Assembly (NCBI GenBank): GCA_045403215.1
Contig: JAXIOW010000071.1
Coordinates: forward strand, 1 to 15,363
Reading direction: 5' to 3'
From: NS-12 sp045403215
GTDB taxonomy: Bacteria; Nitrospirota; Nitrospiria; Nitrospirales; NS-4
DNA length: 15,363 bases
Below, piece after piece: positions 7,366 through 13,077 of this stretch. The position numbers were made by a program, and so were the translations under genes. The notes beneath the pieces are model-generated. The model did no database searches and had not been told where the DNA came from. It saw only the letters and a list, made by a program, of their open reading frames with translations. Numbering within the stretch: the stretch's first letter is position 1; each line of letters begins with the position of its first letter.

Positions 7366-7397
7366 GTGCTGGGGGCAAGGGGCCTTGCCCCCAGCAC
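7366..7397 (-). terminator. Perfect 15-bp hairpin, probable terminator
   Basis: Arms GTGCTGGGGGCAAGG (7366-7380) and its exact complement (7383-7397) are separated by only GG, so the innermost pairs must open to form a loop. On the minus strand it sits 18 nt after the stop of the 11-codon ORF and is followed by only TCTT, a poor U-tract. It could serve lpxC from the other side. A mobile palindromic repeat is an alternative; no second copy is in the window. Confidence 0.55.
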
Positions 7398-7415
7398 GCG
7401 ATGCTAGAGGGGAAC

Positions 7416-7451
7416 TTACTTCTTTTTCTTTCCGCCTTTCTTCTTTGCCAC
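7416..7451 (-). CDS. Eleven-residue lysine-rich peptide MAKKKGGKKKK
   Basis: A GTG at 7451-7449 opens 11 codons ending TAA at 7418-7416: MAKKKGGKKKK, with eight Lys. It is preceded by AAGGAGGTGA, a full anti-16S match, at ideal spacing (the GGAGG core ends 8 nt before GTG), the best ribosome binding site in the window. A strong promoter lies upstream (7665-7693) and a perfect hairpin downstream. Codons mix AAG and AAA. The peptide is too short for any family assignment; a small RNA- or membrane-binding peptide or a leader peptide are options. Chance occurrence of an SD-plus-ORF is possible, but its position inside a well-bounded transcription unit argues against that. Confidence 0.5.
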   Translation of the reverse strand: MAKKKGGKKKK

Positions 7452-7494
7452 TAATCTCACCTCCTTTCCACAGTCATGTGTTCATCGTGAGCCA

Positions 7495-7656
7495 TCAGAT
7501 GGCTTGCAGTTTCTCCTCCAGGGCTTTGAACGTGTTGGGCGTCGCTTGGCGGAACCAACGGTCTCGCTTGAGTGAGTTGGCGATTGACGTGACTGGTGAT
7601 CCAGGCCGGCGGCGAGGTCTTTGCGTTCTTCCAAGACAGGGCGTCTTCAAAATCAC
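7495..7656 (-). CDS. Possible 53-residue basic protein in the small transcription unit
   Basis: A GTG at 7656-7654 opens a 53-codon frame ending TGA 7497-7495. The N-terminal half is Arg/Pro-rich (RPRRRPGSP); the C-terminal half reads like a real protein, with RDRWFRQATPNTFKALEEKL. The GTG lies about 9 nt after the -10 box, so the mRNA would be essentially leaderless, as seen elsewhere in the window. It shares a transcript with the 11-codon ORF, 43 nt downstream. No family is recognised. A neighbouring frame also has a protein-like patch (LEERKDLAAGLDHQ), so this could be a frameshifted remnant, or the region could act as an RNA. Confidence 0.35.
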   Translation of the reverse strand: MILKTPCLGRTQRPRRRPGSPVTSIANSLKRDRWFRQATPNTFKALEEKLQAI

Positions 7657-7664
7657 GTGGCTGT

Positions 7665-7693
7665 TTTATAGCAGACGTTTTGAAGCCTGTCAA
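7665..7693 (-). promoter_or_regulatory. Near-consensus promoter of the small transcription unit
   Basis: Minus strand: -35 TTGACA (7693-7688), exactly 17 nt, -10 TATAAA (7670-7665) with an extended TGC just upstream. It is the closest to the sigma70 consensus in the window. The predicted start is near 7658. From there to the hairpin at 7397-7366 the transcript would be about 290 nt. Confidence 0.7.
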
Positions 7694-7866
7694 CAAAAAT
7701 TTTATCCCATCGCGTATGTGTGTGCGGTAAAACTCTGAAAATAAATAAATCCTGAGAACGGATACGTGAAACGCGCTCCGAGAAAAGCGTGGTGTGAATA
7801 TACGTAATTGGAAAGAATGCGGTGAGGCTTAGTAGGGTCAGCGCGATGATGGTTGCGGCGTCAAAG

Positions 7867-8913
7867 CTAGGCAGCACGAGCGGGCGGGGACGCCTTGAGC
7901 ACGGGCGTGAGCGGGACGTGTGTCCATGTCTTGGCGCCGTCCGTGCTGCGGAACAGCCCGCTGCCGTTGGTTCCCGCATAGACAATCTGCGGATTGAGCG
8001 GACTAAGAGCCATCGCGCGGATGTTCAGTGTGGTCAACCCTTCGTTCGATGGCCCCCAGGTCTCGCCGCCGCCCGTGGTCTTGTGGACGCCCTTCCGGGT
8101 TCCGGCGTAGAGGAAATTGGGGTTTGTGGGGTCAATCAGCAGCACGCTGAGGTAATTGTCGGTCAGCCCGTTTTCGATCCGTCTCCAGGAAGCGGCGGCA
8201 TCGGTGGTCTTGAACAAGCCGTTGGTCGTGCCGGCGTACACGGTCCCCGGTTTCGTGGGGTCCGTCACCAGGCTGTTGACGCCGAGCGCCATCGCCGCGT
8301 CCAGTTTCTCCTTCGGGATGAGGCCGTTGTTGACCTTGTCCCAGTGCGCCGTGCCGTCCGTGGTCTTGTACACGCCGCCGGTCGTGCCGGCGTACATCAC
8401 GTCCGGGTTGTGCGGATCCATCGCCAACGTGACGACGTAGTGGACCTCCTTCATCCCGTACATGCGCTCTTCCCACAGGCGGCCGCCATCCTTGGTCCGG
8501 AACACCCCGACGGTCGTCGCGGCGTAAATGACGTCGGGATCGGTTGGGTGGAACACGAACTGGTTGACGACCGAAACGTGTTCCTTGAGGCCGGCGTTGT
8601 GCGGAGTCCAGCTTTGGCCGCCGTCAGGGCTCTTGTACACGGCGTCCCCCATGGTGCCGGCCAGGACGTTCGCAGGGCTGTGGGGATCCACGCCGAGGGT
8701 GAGGACGCGGAAGCTGCTCAAGTCCGTGGTCATTTTGCTCCAGGTGGCTCCCCCGTCGCGGGTCTTGTACAGCGATTCGTTGGTGGCCACGTAGAGAATG
8801 TCAGGGTTCCGCGGATGCGGCGCGATCGCCACGATGGTGTCACTCTGCTTTCCACAGGCCGTGACCGAAAGCAGGAGACAGAACTGCGCCAAGGCACGTA
8901 CCGCAAAGGTCAT
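7867..8913 (-). CDS. Seven-repeat Asp-box (BNR-type) beta-propeller lipoprotein
   Basis: A 348-aa lipoprotein. The signal peptide ends LLLSVTAC with the lipidated Cys at 20, so it is membrane-anchored and faces the periplasm or outside. The rest is seven repeats of about 45 residues, each with an Asp-box-like S/T-x-D/G-G-x-x-W: KTRDGGATW, KSPDGGQSW, RTKDGGRLW, KTTDGTAHW, KTTDAAASW, KTTGGGETW and RSTDGAKTW. Most repeats also have an (N/D)P-x-x-(L/V)YAGT strand. This predicts a seven-bladed propeller like BNR/sialidase-fold or YCF48-type proteins. There is no catalytic sialidase signature, so it is more likely a scaffold or binding protein. It has its own promoter (8949-8977) and follows the CrtC/AttH-like gene by 60 nt on the same strand, so read-through from that gene is also possible. 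Confidence 0.85.
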   Translation of the reverse strand: MTFAVRALAQFCLLLSVTACGKQSDTIVAIAPHPRNPDILYVATNESLYKTRDGGATWSKMTTDLSSFRVLTLGVDPHSPANVLAGTMGDAVYKSPDGGQSWTPHNAGLKEHVSVVNQFVFHPTDPDVIYAATTVGVFRTKDGGRLWEERMYGMKEVHYVVTLAMDPHNPDVMYAGTTGGVYKTTDGTAHWDKVNNGLIPKEKLDAAMALGVNSLVTDPTKPGTVYAGTTNGLFKTTDAAASWRRIENGLTDNYLSVLLIDPTNPNFLYAGTRKGVHKTTGGGETWGPSNEGLTTLNIRAMALSPLNPQIVYAGTNGSGLFRSTDGAKTWTHVPLTPVLKASPPARAA

Positions 8914-8948
8914 TGAGGTCTCTCGAGGGATGTGAGTGCGAGCGAGTT

Positions 8949-8977
8949 ACACTACGGCATGCCCAGAGGGGTGTCAA
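8949..8977 (-). promoter_or_regulatory. Promoter for the propeller lipoprotein
   Basis: Minus strand: -35 TTGACA (8977-8972), 17-nt spacer, -10 TAGTGT (8954-8949). The TGA stop codon of the upstream gene (8976-8974) lies within the -35 box. The predicted start near 8942 gives a leader of about 29 nt with only a weak GAGAG before the ATG. Confidence 0.6.
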
Positions 8978-10110
8978 GGCGGCGCGGCGTAGCCCGTCAG
9001 CTCGACGTAACCCAGGCCCATGACCGACCGGCCCTCTCGCTCGCCCGTCACGGTCACGCTGCCCTCCCAGTAGGTGAGCTGCGTGCTGCGATGCGTCAGG
9101 AGTTCCTGGTGCGGGACCGTCGGAACGATCTCGACAGCCAAGTGGGCGGATGGGACAGTGAGACGCCAACGTGCCGGATAGCGCCCCATGCTTTGGGGAG
9201 ACTGCCAGTGGTCGAGCTCGGCGACCGTGATCGCGGCGCGTGTCAGGGGCACGGCTGAGCCGTCAGCACGGATCCATGTCCCGCCTGAAGCGGGCTCAAT
9301 GGTGCCGTCGCGCCGGCGGATCCGGTAGACCATCAGCTCGGTGGCGTCCGAGAGCTGCAGGGAGAACCAATCCCATCCGATCTGCGACTCTCCGAGTTGG
9401 TTGCTGCCGAATTCGTGGTCCATCCAGCTCAGGCCGGAGACCGTCAGCGGCTTTCCCTCGTACGTGAGCGTGCCCTCGCTCCGCATGCTGGTAAAGGAGT
9501 AGTAATGCGAGCTTTCGCCCGGCCCCTCACCCTTGCGGCTGACGCCCGCGGTGCCGTGGATCACCGGTGGTTTCTCCGGAGTAAGGCGCAGGTGGATCGC
9601 GATCCCTTCACCTTGAGCGTGGAGCACGTGGGAGTCGCCGTTGGCCTCCGCGCCCCAATCGTCGATCCAGACCGCCAGCCGTCCGGTTTCAGCCCCGGCC
9701 TTGCGGATCCCGGCGCGGGAGATCTTTTCCAGGAACTGAAACCGGCGGCCTGCCTCGTCCGTGACGGCGAAATGGGCGAAGTACAGGTGGCGGAGAGCCC
9801 AGCGCGAGGGATTCTTGGACGCCGCCTCGTGCGCGACGGCTCGTCGGAAGAACGTGAGTTGGTAGCCGAACGTCCGGCCGTCGTTGGCCCGCAGATGGCC
9901 GGTGTAGTACCACCATTCGGTCTGGAAGTCGTCGTGCGAGCCATGATCGAACGGGAAGCGATAGGTGTAACCGGGGAGAGCCGTGCGGAATTCCGTCGCC
10001 GCGGTCAGCTCAACGGGAGCTGCCTGAAGGGCCCATAGGGCGCAGCTAAGTCCGGTGATCCAACGCGATGCCGGTCCCCATCGGCGACGTGTGTTCTGAG
10101 CCCACTTCAT
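8974..10110 (-). CDS. CrtC/AttH-family lipocalin-like exported protein
   Basis: A 378-aa protein with an N-terminal signal sequence (basic TRRRW, then WITGLSCALWALQA, about 1-38), so it is probably periplasmic. Family signatures of the carotenoid 1,2-hydratase/AttH group are clear: FPFDHGSH-x5-TEWWYYTGHL (about 52-73), SHYYSFTSMRSEGTL, and GLSWMDHEFGSNQL followed by GWDWFSLQL. The fold is a tandem lipocalin-like barrel. CrtC members hydrate acyclic carotenoids, but many relatives sit beside FtsX/LolE-type ABC transporters and have no known substrate. No crt or transporter gene is in this window, so I assign only the family. A promoter at 10129-10158 precedes it, and no clear Shine-Dalgarno is seen. 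Confidence 0.88.
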   Translation of the reverse strand: MKWAQNTRRRWGPASRWITGLSCALWALQAAPVELTAATEFRTALPGYTYRFPFDHGSHDDFQTEWWYYTGHLRANDGRTFGYQLTFFRRAVAHEAASKNPSRWALRHLYFAHFAVTDEAGRRFQFLEKISRAGIRKAGAETGRLAVWIDDWGAEANGDSHVLHAQGEGIAIHLRLTPEKPPVIHGTAGVSRKGEGPGESSHYYSFTSMRSEGTLTYEGKPLTVSGLSWMDHEFGSNQLGESQIGWDWFSLQLSDATELMVYRIRRRDGTIEPASGGTWIRADGSAVPLTRAAITVAELDHWQSPQSMGRYPARWRLTVPSAHLAVEIVPTVPHQELLTHRSTQLTYWEGSVTVTGEREGRSVMGLGYVELTGYAAPP

Positions 10111-10128
10111 CGTGCTGTCGATGCTGGA

Positions 10129-10158
10129 AGGCTAGCACACGGGAGCGATGACAAACAA
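10129..10158 (-). promoter_or_regulatory. Candidate promoter for the CrtC/AttH-like gene
   Basis: Minus strand: -35 TTGTTT (10158-10153), 18-nt spacer, -10 TAGCCT (10134-10129) preceded by TGTGC, an extended -10. The -35 is weak. The predicted start is near 10122, about 12 nt before the ATG. Confidence 0.4.
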
Positions 10159-10179
10159 CACGGAGCGCGGGACTGGTGG

Positions 10180-10208
10180 TTGACCACTTAGGGTTCGTAT
10201 GCTAGGCT
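10180..10208 (+). promoter_or_regulatory. Promoter for the PsiE-like gene
   Basis: -35 TTGACC (10180-10185), 17-nt spacer, -10 TAGGCT (10203-10208) with extended ATGC upstream. The predicted start near 10215 leaves only about 4 nt before the ATG at 10219, and no Shine-Dalgarno is present, so the mRNA is probably leaderless or nearly so. Confidence 0.55.
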
Positions 10209-10218
10209 CCCGCTGCCG

Positions 10219-10686
10219 ATGGACAACGAACCCAGACCCAATCTCTGGATCGCCTGGATGGAAACCCTCGATGGGTTGGGCTACATCACCGCCGGGTTCA
10301 GCTTCCTGGTGCTCGGCATGGTGGTCTTCGCTCATGCCTGGTACACCTTTCTGACGATGTTGGCCTCGGGAGTCCTTCCTGCGGCGCTCACCCTTATTCA
10401 TGACCTGTTGCTGGTCGTCATCTTATTGGAGCTGTTCCGGACCATCATTAATTTCCTCAAGACCCACGTCATCACGCTGGAGCCTTTCTTGTATATCTGC
10501 ATCATTGCGTCCACCCGGCGCATTCTGACCACCGGGGCCGAGACCGCGTATTCGGAGAACTTGACCGCCGAGATCTTTCACCGATATCTCCTTGATGTGG
10601 GCGTCAATGTGCTGGTCATCGTCGCGCTGGTTTTGGCCGTGTTCATGGCACGCAAGGGCGTGCCGCCGAGCGCGTCTCTTCGGTAA
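10219..10686 (+). CDS. PsiE-family (phosphate-starvation-inducible type) membrane protein
   Basis: A 155-aa inner-membrane protein with about four hydrophobic segments (near 22-44, 50-76, 87-98 and 126-146). The core LLLVVILLELFRTIINFL followed by EPFLYICIIASTRRIL matches the PsiE family, in which an R near the end of a membrane helix (IA-x-x-R-x-I) is typical. The biochemical role of the family is unknown; the name comes from Pho-regulated expression in E. coli. No Pho box is obvious here. The gene stands alone between a divergent CrtC/AttH-like gene and a convergent winged-helix gene whose stop is 12 nt away. No Shine-Dalgarno precedes the ATG. Confidence 0.85.
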   Translation: MDNEPRPNLWIAWMETLDGLGYITAGFSFLVLGMVVFAHAWYTFLTMLASGVLPAALTLIHDLLLVVILLELFRTIINFLKTHVITLEPFLYICIIASTRRILTTGAETAYSENLTAEIFHRYLLDVGVNVLVIVALVLAVFMARKGVPPSASLR

Positions 10687-10697
10687 GAGGAACCGCG

Positions 10698-11036
10698 TTA
10701 AGGATGTGATTTGAGGCGGCGGTTGTGTGCGCCTGTGTCAGCCGTGAGGGGCACGAGCCGGTCGAAGTCGGTCGGACTCTCGATGGCGTCGATGCCGGCT
10801 GGCGTGAGCATGATGGCGTTGAACTGGAGTTCCCCCCCGTTGCTGGCCCGGTCGTTGGTGATCAAGCCCTTGCCGTCCAGGTAGAGGGCATTGAACGCGA
10901 ACTCCTTGTTGGTCATGCCGAACTGGAGGACGATCTCGCGAGCCTGGATGCCGACGATGAGCGACTGCGGCGCCTCCAGCGCGCGCTCGTAGAGCAGCTG
11001 CAAGATAGCCCGACGCAACATCTGGTTCCGCATCAT
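10698..11036 (-). CDS. Small winged-helix-like protein
   Basis: A 112-aa cytoplasmic protein. Helices at about 4-18 (MLRRAILQLLYERAL) and 30-50 (IQAREIVLQFGMTNKEFAFN) are followed by ALYLDGKGLITND and a strand pair (FNAIMLTPAGIDAIE), the usual order of a winged helix with a recognition helix and wing. LTPxGIxxIE is common at the end of such domains in MarR/PadR-like and unassigned proteins. It may bind DNA, but no family is recognised. Two ATGs in a row (11036 and 11033) follow AGGGG; either could be used. A promoter is seen at 11058-11087. Convergent with the PsiE-like gene. Confidence 0.75.
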   Translation of the reverse strand: MMRNQMLRRAILQLLYERALEAPQSLIVGIQAREIVLQFGMTNKEFAFNALYLDGKGLITNDRASNGGELQFNAIMLTPAGIDAIESPTDFDRLVPLTADTGAHNRRLKSHP

Positions 11037-11057
11037 CCCCTACCAATCGGATACGCC

Positions 11058-11087
11058 ACCCTACTACGAGGCCGGCAGCAGGTGCAA
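11058..11087 (-). promoter_or_regulatory. Candidate promoter for the winged-helix gene
   Basis: Minus strand: -35 TTGCAC (11087-11082), 18-nt spacer, -10 TAGGGT (11063-11058), placed in the 62-nt gap after the sirtuin stop. The predicted start near 11051 gives a leader of about 15 nt. Confidence 0.45.
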
Positions 11088-11098
11088 GGGGCCTGAGT

Positions 11099-11824
11099 TT
11101 AGAGCAGTTCGGGCACAATGTCTTTCGCGCGGCCCTGGATCGCAACGTCCACGACCTGCGTGTTCGGCGTGGGGTCGAGGTTGATTTCCGCGACGAAGGC
11201 GCCGGCTTCCTTCGCGAGCGAGGCGAAGGACGCCGCCGGATAGACGATTCCCGATGTGCCGACGATGAGCAGCACCTCGCACGAGCGCACGGCGGAGAAG
11301 CTACGTTCGAGGTCCACCGGATCCAGCGCTTCCCCGAACCAGACGATGTGAGGACGCAGCAGCCCGTTGCACGTCAGGCAGTGAGGGAGGAGGGGGATCG
11401 GCACCGCGCGGTTCGTTCCCGCCTGGCCGCACTCGGTGCACCGGACCTTCCAGATGTTGCCGTGGATCTCCGAGAGCTTCCGGGAGCCGGCGGCGGGATG
11501 CAGTCCGTCCACGTTCTGTGTGATCAACCAGAAGCGCTCGACCCTCCGTTCAAGGTCGGCCAGCGCGTAATGGGCGGCGTTCGGGCGCTTGGTGGCAAGG
11601 AGCTCGCGTCGCCAGTTGTACCATTCCCAGACCAGGCGGGGATCGCGCGCGAAGGCCTCCGGGGTCGCCAGGTCTTCAGCCCGGTATGTCCGCCAGAGCC
11701 CGTCCGCTCCCCGGAACGTCGGGACCCCGCTGTCTGCCGAGATCCCCGCGCCCGTCAGGACGGCCACCGCGCGGGCCCCCGCTAGTCGGGCTTTGAGCTT
11801 TTGGACGGCCGCTGAATGTTGCAT
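11099..11824 (-). CDS. cobB: NAD-dependent protein deacylase (sirtuin, class III type)
   Basis: A 241-aa Sir2-family enzyme that removes acyl groups from lysines using NAD and releases nicotinamide and O-acyl-ADP-ribose, in the cytoplasm. Signatures: TGAGISADSGVPTFRG (24-39), TQNVDGLH (102-109), catalytic H121 in EIHGN, zinc Cys C129/C132 (CTEC) and C149/C152 (CLTC), and VGTSG. Y69 and R72 in EWYNWRR match the Y-x-x-R pair that binds succinyl or malonyl groups in SIRT5/CobB-type enzymes, so desuccinylation is likely. The start at 11824 (MQHSAAVQKL) is chosen because a longer frame from 11860 would run into tRNA-Arg. The ATG lies 6 nt after the tRNA CCA with no Shine-Dalgarno and no promoter of its own visible. 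Confidence 0.93.
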   Translation of the reverse strand: MQHSAAVQKLKARLAGARAVAVLTGAGISADSGVPTFRGADGLWRTYRAEDLATPEAFARDPRLVWEWYNWRRELLATKRPNAAHYALADLERRVERFWLITQNVDGLHPAAGSRKLSEIHGNIWKVRCTECGQAGTNRAVPIPLLPHCLTCNGLLRPHIVWFGEALDPVDLERSFSAVRSCEVLLIVGTSGIVYPAASFASLAKEAGAFVAEINLDPTPNTQVVDVAIQGRAKDIVPELL

Positions 11825-11830
11825 GGGATG

Positions 11831-11906
11831 TGGCGCGCCCGGAGGGAGTTGAACCCCCAACCCTCAGATCCGTAGTCTGATGCTCTATCCATTGAGCTAC
11901 GGGCGC
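11831..11906 (-). tRNA. tRNA-Arg (anticodon ACG)
   Basis: A 76-nt cloverleaf with encoded CCA. The acceptor stem GCGCCCG/CGGGCGC pairs fully; the D arm is GCTC-AATGGATA-GAGC; the anticodon stem TCAGA/TCTGA encloses loop CTACGGA with anticodon ACG; the T loop is TTCAACT. It reads CGU, and CGC/CGA once A34 is deaminated to inosine by TadA. A strong promoter lies upstream (11952-11981). The sirtuin ORF begins 6 nt after the CCA on the same strand. Confidence 0.96.
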
Positions 11907-11951
11907 GGCGTGCGCTAACGGGCAGATGCGCGGCTCGTGCGAACAACGCAC

Positions 11952-11981
11952 GTTATACAGGGCTTTGAGCCGGGCCGTCAA
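11952..11981 (-). promoter_or_regulatory. Promoter for tRNA-Arg (and probably the sirtuin)
   Basis: Minus strand: -35 TTGACG (11981-11976), 18-nt spacer, -10 TATAAC (11957-11952). The predicted start near 11945 gives a precursor leader of about 39 nt before the tRNA. It begins 2 nt after the stop of the small beta-rich protein gene. Confidence 0.65.
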
Positions 11982-11982
11982 C

Positions 11983-12291
11983 TCAGGTCACCTTGATAAT
12001 CCACCTGGTGGGCGGCCGCCCGACCTCGCGCCGTTCCCCGACCAGGAGCTGGCCGGCAGGGCCCTGATACCGTTCAAAATACACGAGGCCGTTCGAGTCG
12101 CTGCCCTCGCGGTAGCGATAGTCGCCGGTGTACCGGGTGCCGTCCGTCGAGGAGGCCGTCACCGTGATCGTATCCGCGTCTTCCTTGACCTCGATCTCGA
12201 TGACGAGTTTGGAATCGGTGATGCTCGCCTGTGCGCACGCATCTTCGTGCCACGTTCCGCCATACTGCGAGAGAGACCACCCGCTTGCCAT
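11983..12291 (-). CDS. Small beta-rich protein of unknown function
   Basis: A 102-aa protein. The start at 12291 (MASGWSLSQYGGTWHED) is chosen because AAGGAG lies 6 nt upstream; the ATG at 12318 would overlap the preceding gene. Alternating patterns (KLVIEIEVKEDADTITVTASS, RYTGDYRY, GLVYFERYQG, RWIIKVT) predict a small beta-barrel or sandwich. There is no signal peptide or membrane segment, and a single Cys. I recognise no family. It is the last gene of the ThyX-like unit, 17 nt after the upstream stop, and the tRNA-Arg promoter begins just beyond it. Confidence 0.7.
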   Translation of the reverse strand: MASGWSLSQYGGTWHEDACAQASITDSKLVIEIEVKEDADTITVTASSTDGTRYTGDYRYREGSDSNGLVYFERYQGPAGQLLVGERREVGRPPTRWIIKVT

Positions 12292-12308
12292 AGTCGGCTC
12301 CTTTTCCC

Positions 12309-13067
12309 CTAGTCCCATTCGACTTCGCGCAGGTTCAACCGGAGGCTGTAGGACTGATCGGTCCGGTGGCGCACCACCCGCACCGTTCGGTTGAGGCCCT
12401 CCACCATGAAACTCTCGCCGACGTTCGGAGCCTTGCCTATCAGGGTCAACACGTCGGCGATCTCCGTGAACGCCTCGATCACCGGTCCTTCCGAGAGGCC
12501 CGTCGGGCGAAAGGTCTCGATGTCTTCCAGGCCGAATTTCGATAGGCCCCGCGTGTGGAACCAGACCCGGCCGTCGGCGCGTCCTTCGACTTGCTCGATC
12601 CGCAGATGGTCGGTGAGCCGGAAAGTCCGCAACGGGCGGTCCGTCCAGTCGGAGGGGTTCAGGTAGGTGTCGGTCGCCGTATCGTAGGCGGTGCCGCCGG
12701 TGAGGAGCGTCAGGCCGCGCGCCAGCCTCGTCACGTGCATGACAGTGTCCCGGCAGTCACGACTGGTGATCCGGAGCGGCAAGACCTGCGCAGCCTGAGG
12801 ATGGCCCCAGTGCAAGCGCTCGCGCCAGGCCTCGGCAATGTCGGTGGGCATGCTGGTCTCCACCAGGGCGGCCCAGGGGCCGTGCTGGGCTTCGAACCTC
12901 GTCGTTTCTGGGTCGCGCGGGAGTTGGATGGTGAGCGGGCCACCGTATTCCTGGTCAAACCACGCGGCCAGGAACCCGGGCGGGGGCGGCTCGGGCGCCG
13001 CGTATCCGATGACGAACATCGGGACCTTCAGCTCTTTCCCTGCCGCCTTCCGCTTGATCTTTTTCAA
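12309..13067 (-). CDS. Conserved-looking protein of unknown function
   Basis: A 252-aa probably cytoplasmic protein, not recognised. It opens with a Lys-rich tail (MKKIKRKAAGKELK), then PPPPGFLAAWFDQEYGG and a mixed alpha/beta body with ETSMPTDIAEAWRERLHWGHP, MHVTRLARGLTLLTGGTAYD and a C-terminal strand pair (NRTVRVVRHR, YSLRLNLREVEWD). The annotated start is TTG 13067 with AAGG 5 nt upstream; ATG 13019 (MFVIGYAAPEP), with GAAGG 5 nt upstream, is a serious alternative. It lies 10 nt after the ThyX-like stop and is probably co-transcribed with it. Confidence 0.7.
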   Translation of the reverse strand: MKKIKRKAAGKELKVPMFVIGYAAPEPPPPGFLAAWFDQEYGGPLTIQLPRDPETTRFEAQHGPWAALVETSMPTDIAEAWRERLHWGHPQAAQVLPLRITSRDCRDTVMHVTRLARGLTLLTGGTAYDTATDTYLNPSDWTDRPLRTFRLTDHLRIEQVEGRADGRVWFHTRGLSKFGLEDIETFRPTGLSEGPVIEAFTEIADVLTLIGKAPNVGESFMVEGLNRTVRVVRHRTDQSYSLRLNLREVEWD

Positions 13068-13077
13068 GAGCGCCTTG

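Noticed and set aside
7457..7696. 79-codon minus-strand frame across the small transcription unit
   Set aside because: Its ATG is upstream of the predicted transcription start of the strong promoter, and its stop falls in the Shine-Dalgarno of the micropeptide; the composition is not protein-like.
7653..7985. Minus-strand frame with a membrane-like stretch (ALTLLSLTAFFPITYIHTTL)
   Set aside because: Its first third is a shadow of the propeller gene, it has no start signal, and it runs through the promoter at 7665-7693.
11825..11860. Longer sirtuin start at 11860
   Set aside because: The first 12 codons would lie largely inside the tRNA-Arg gene; the family similarity begins after ATG 11824.
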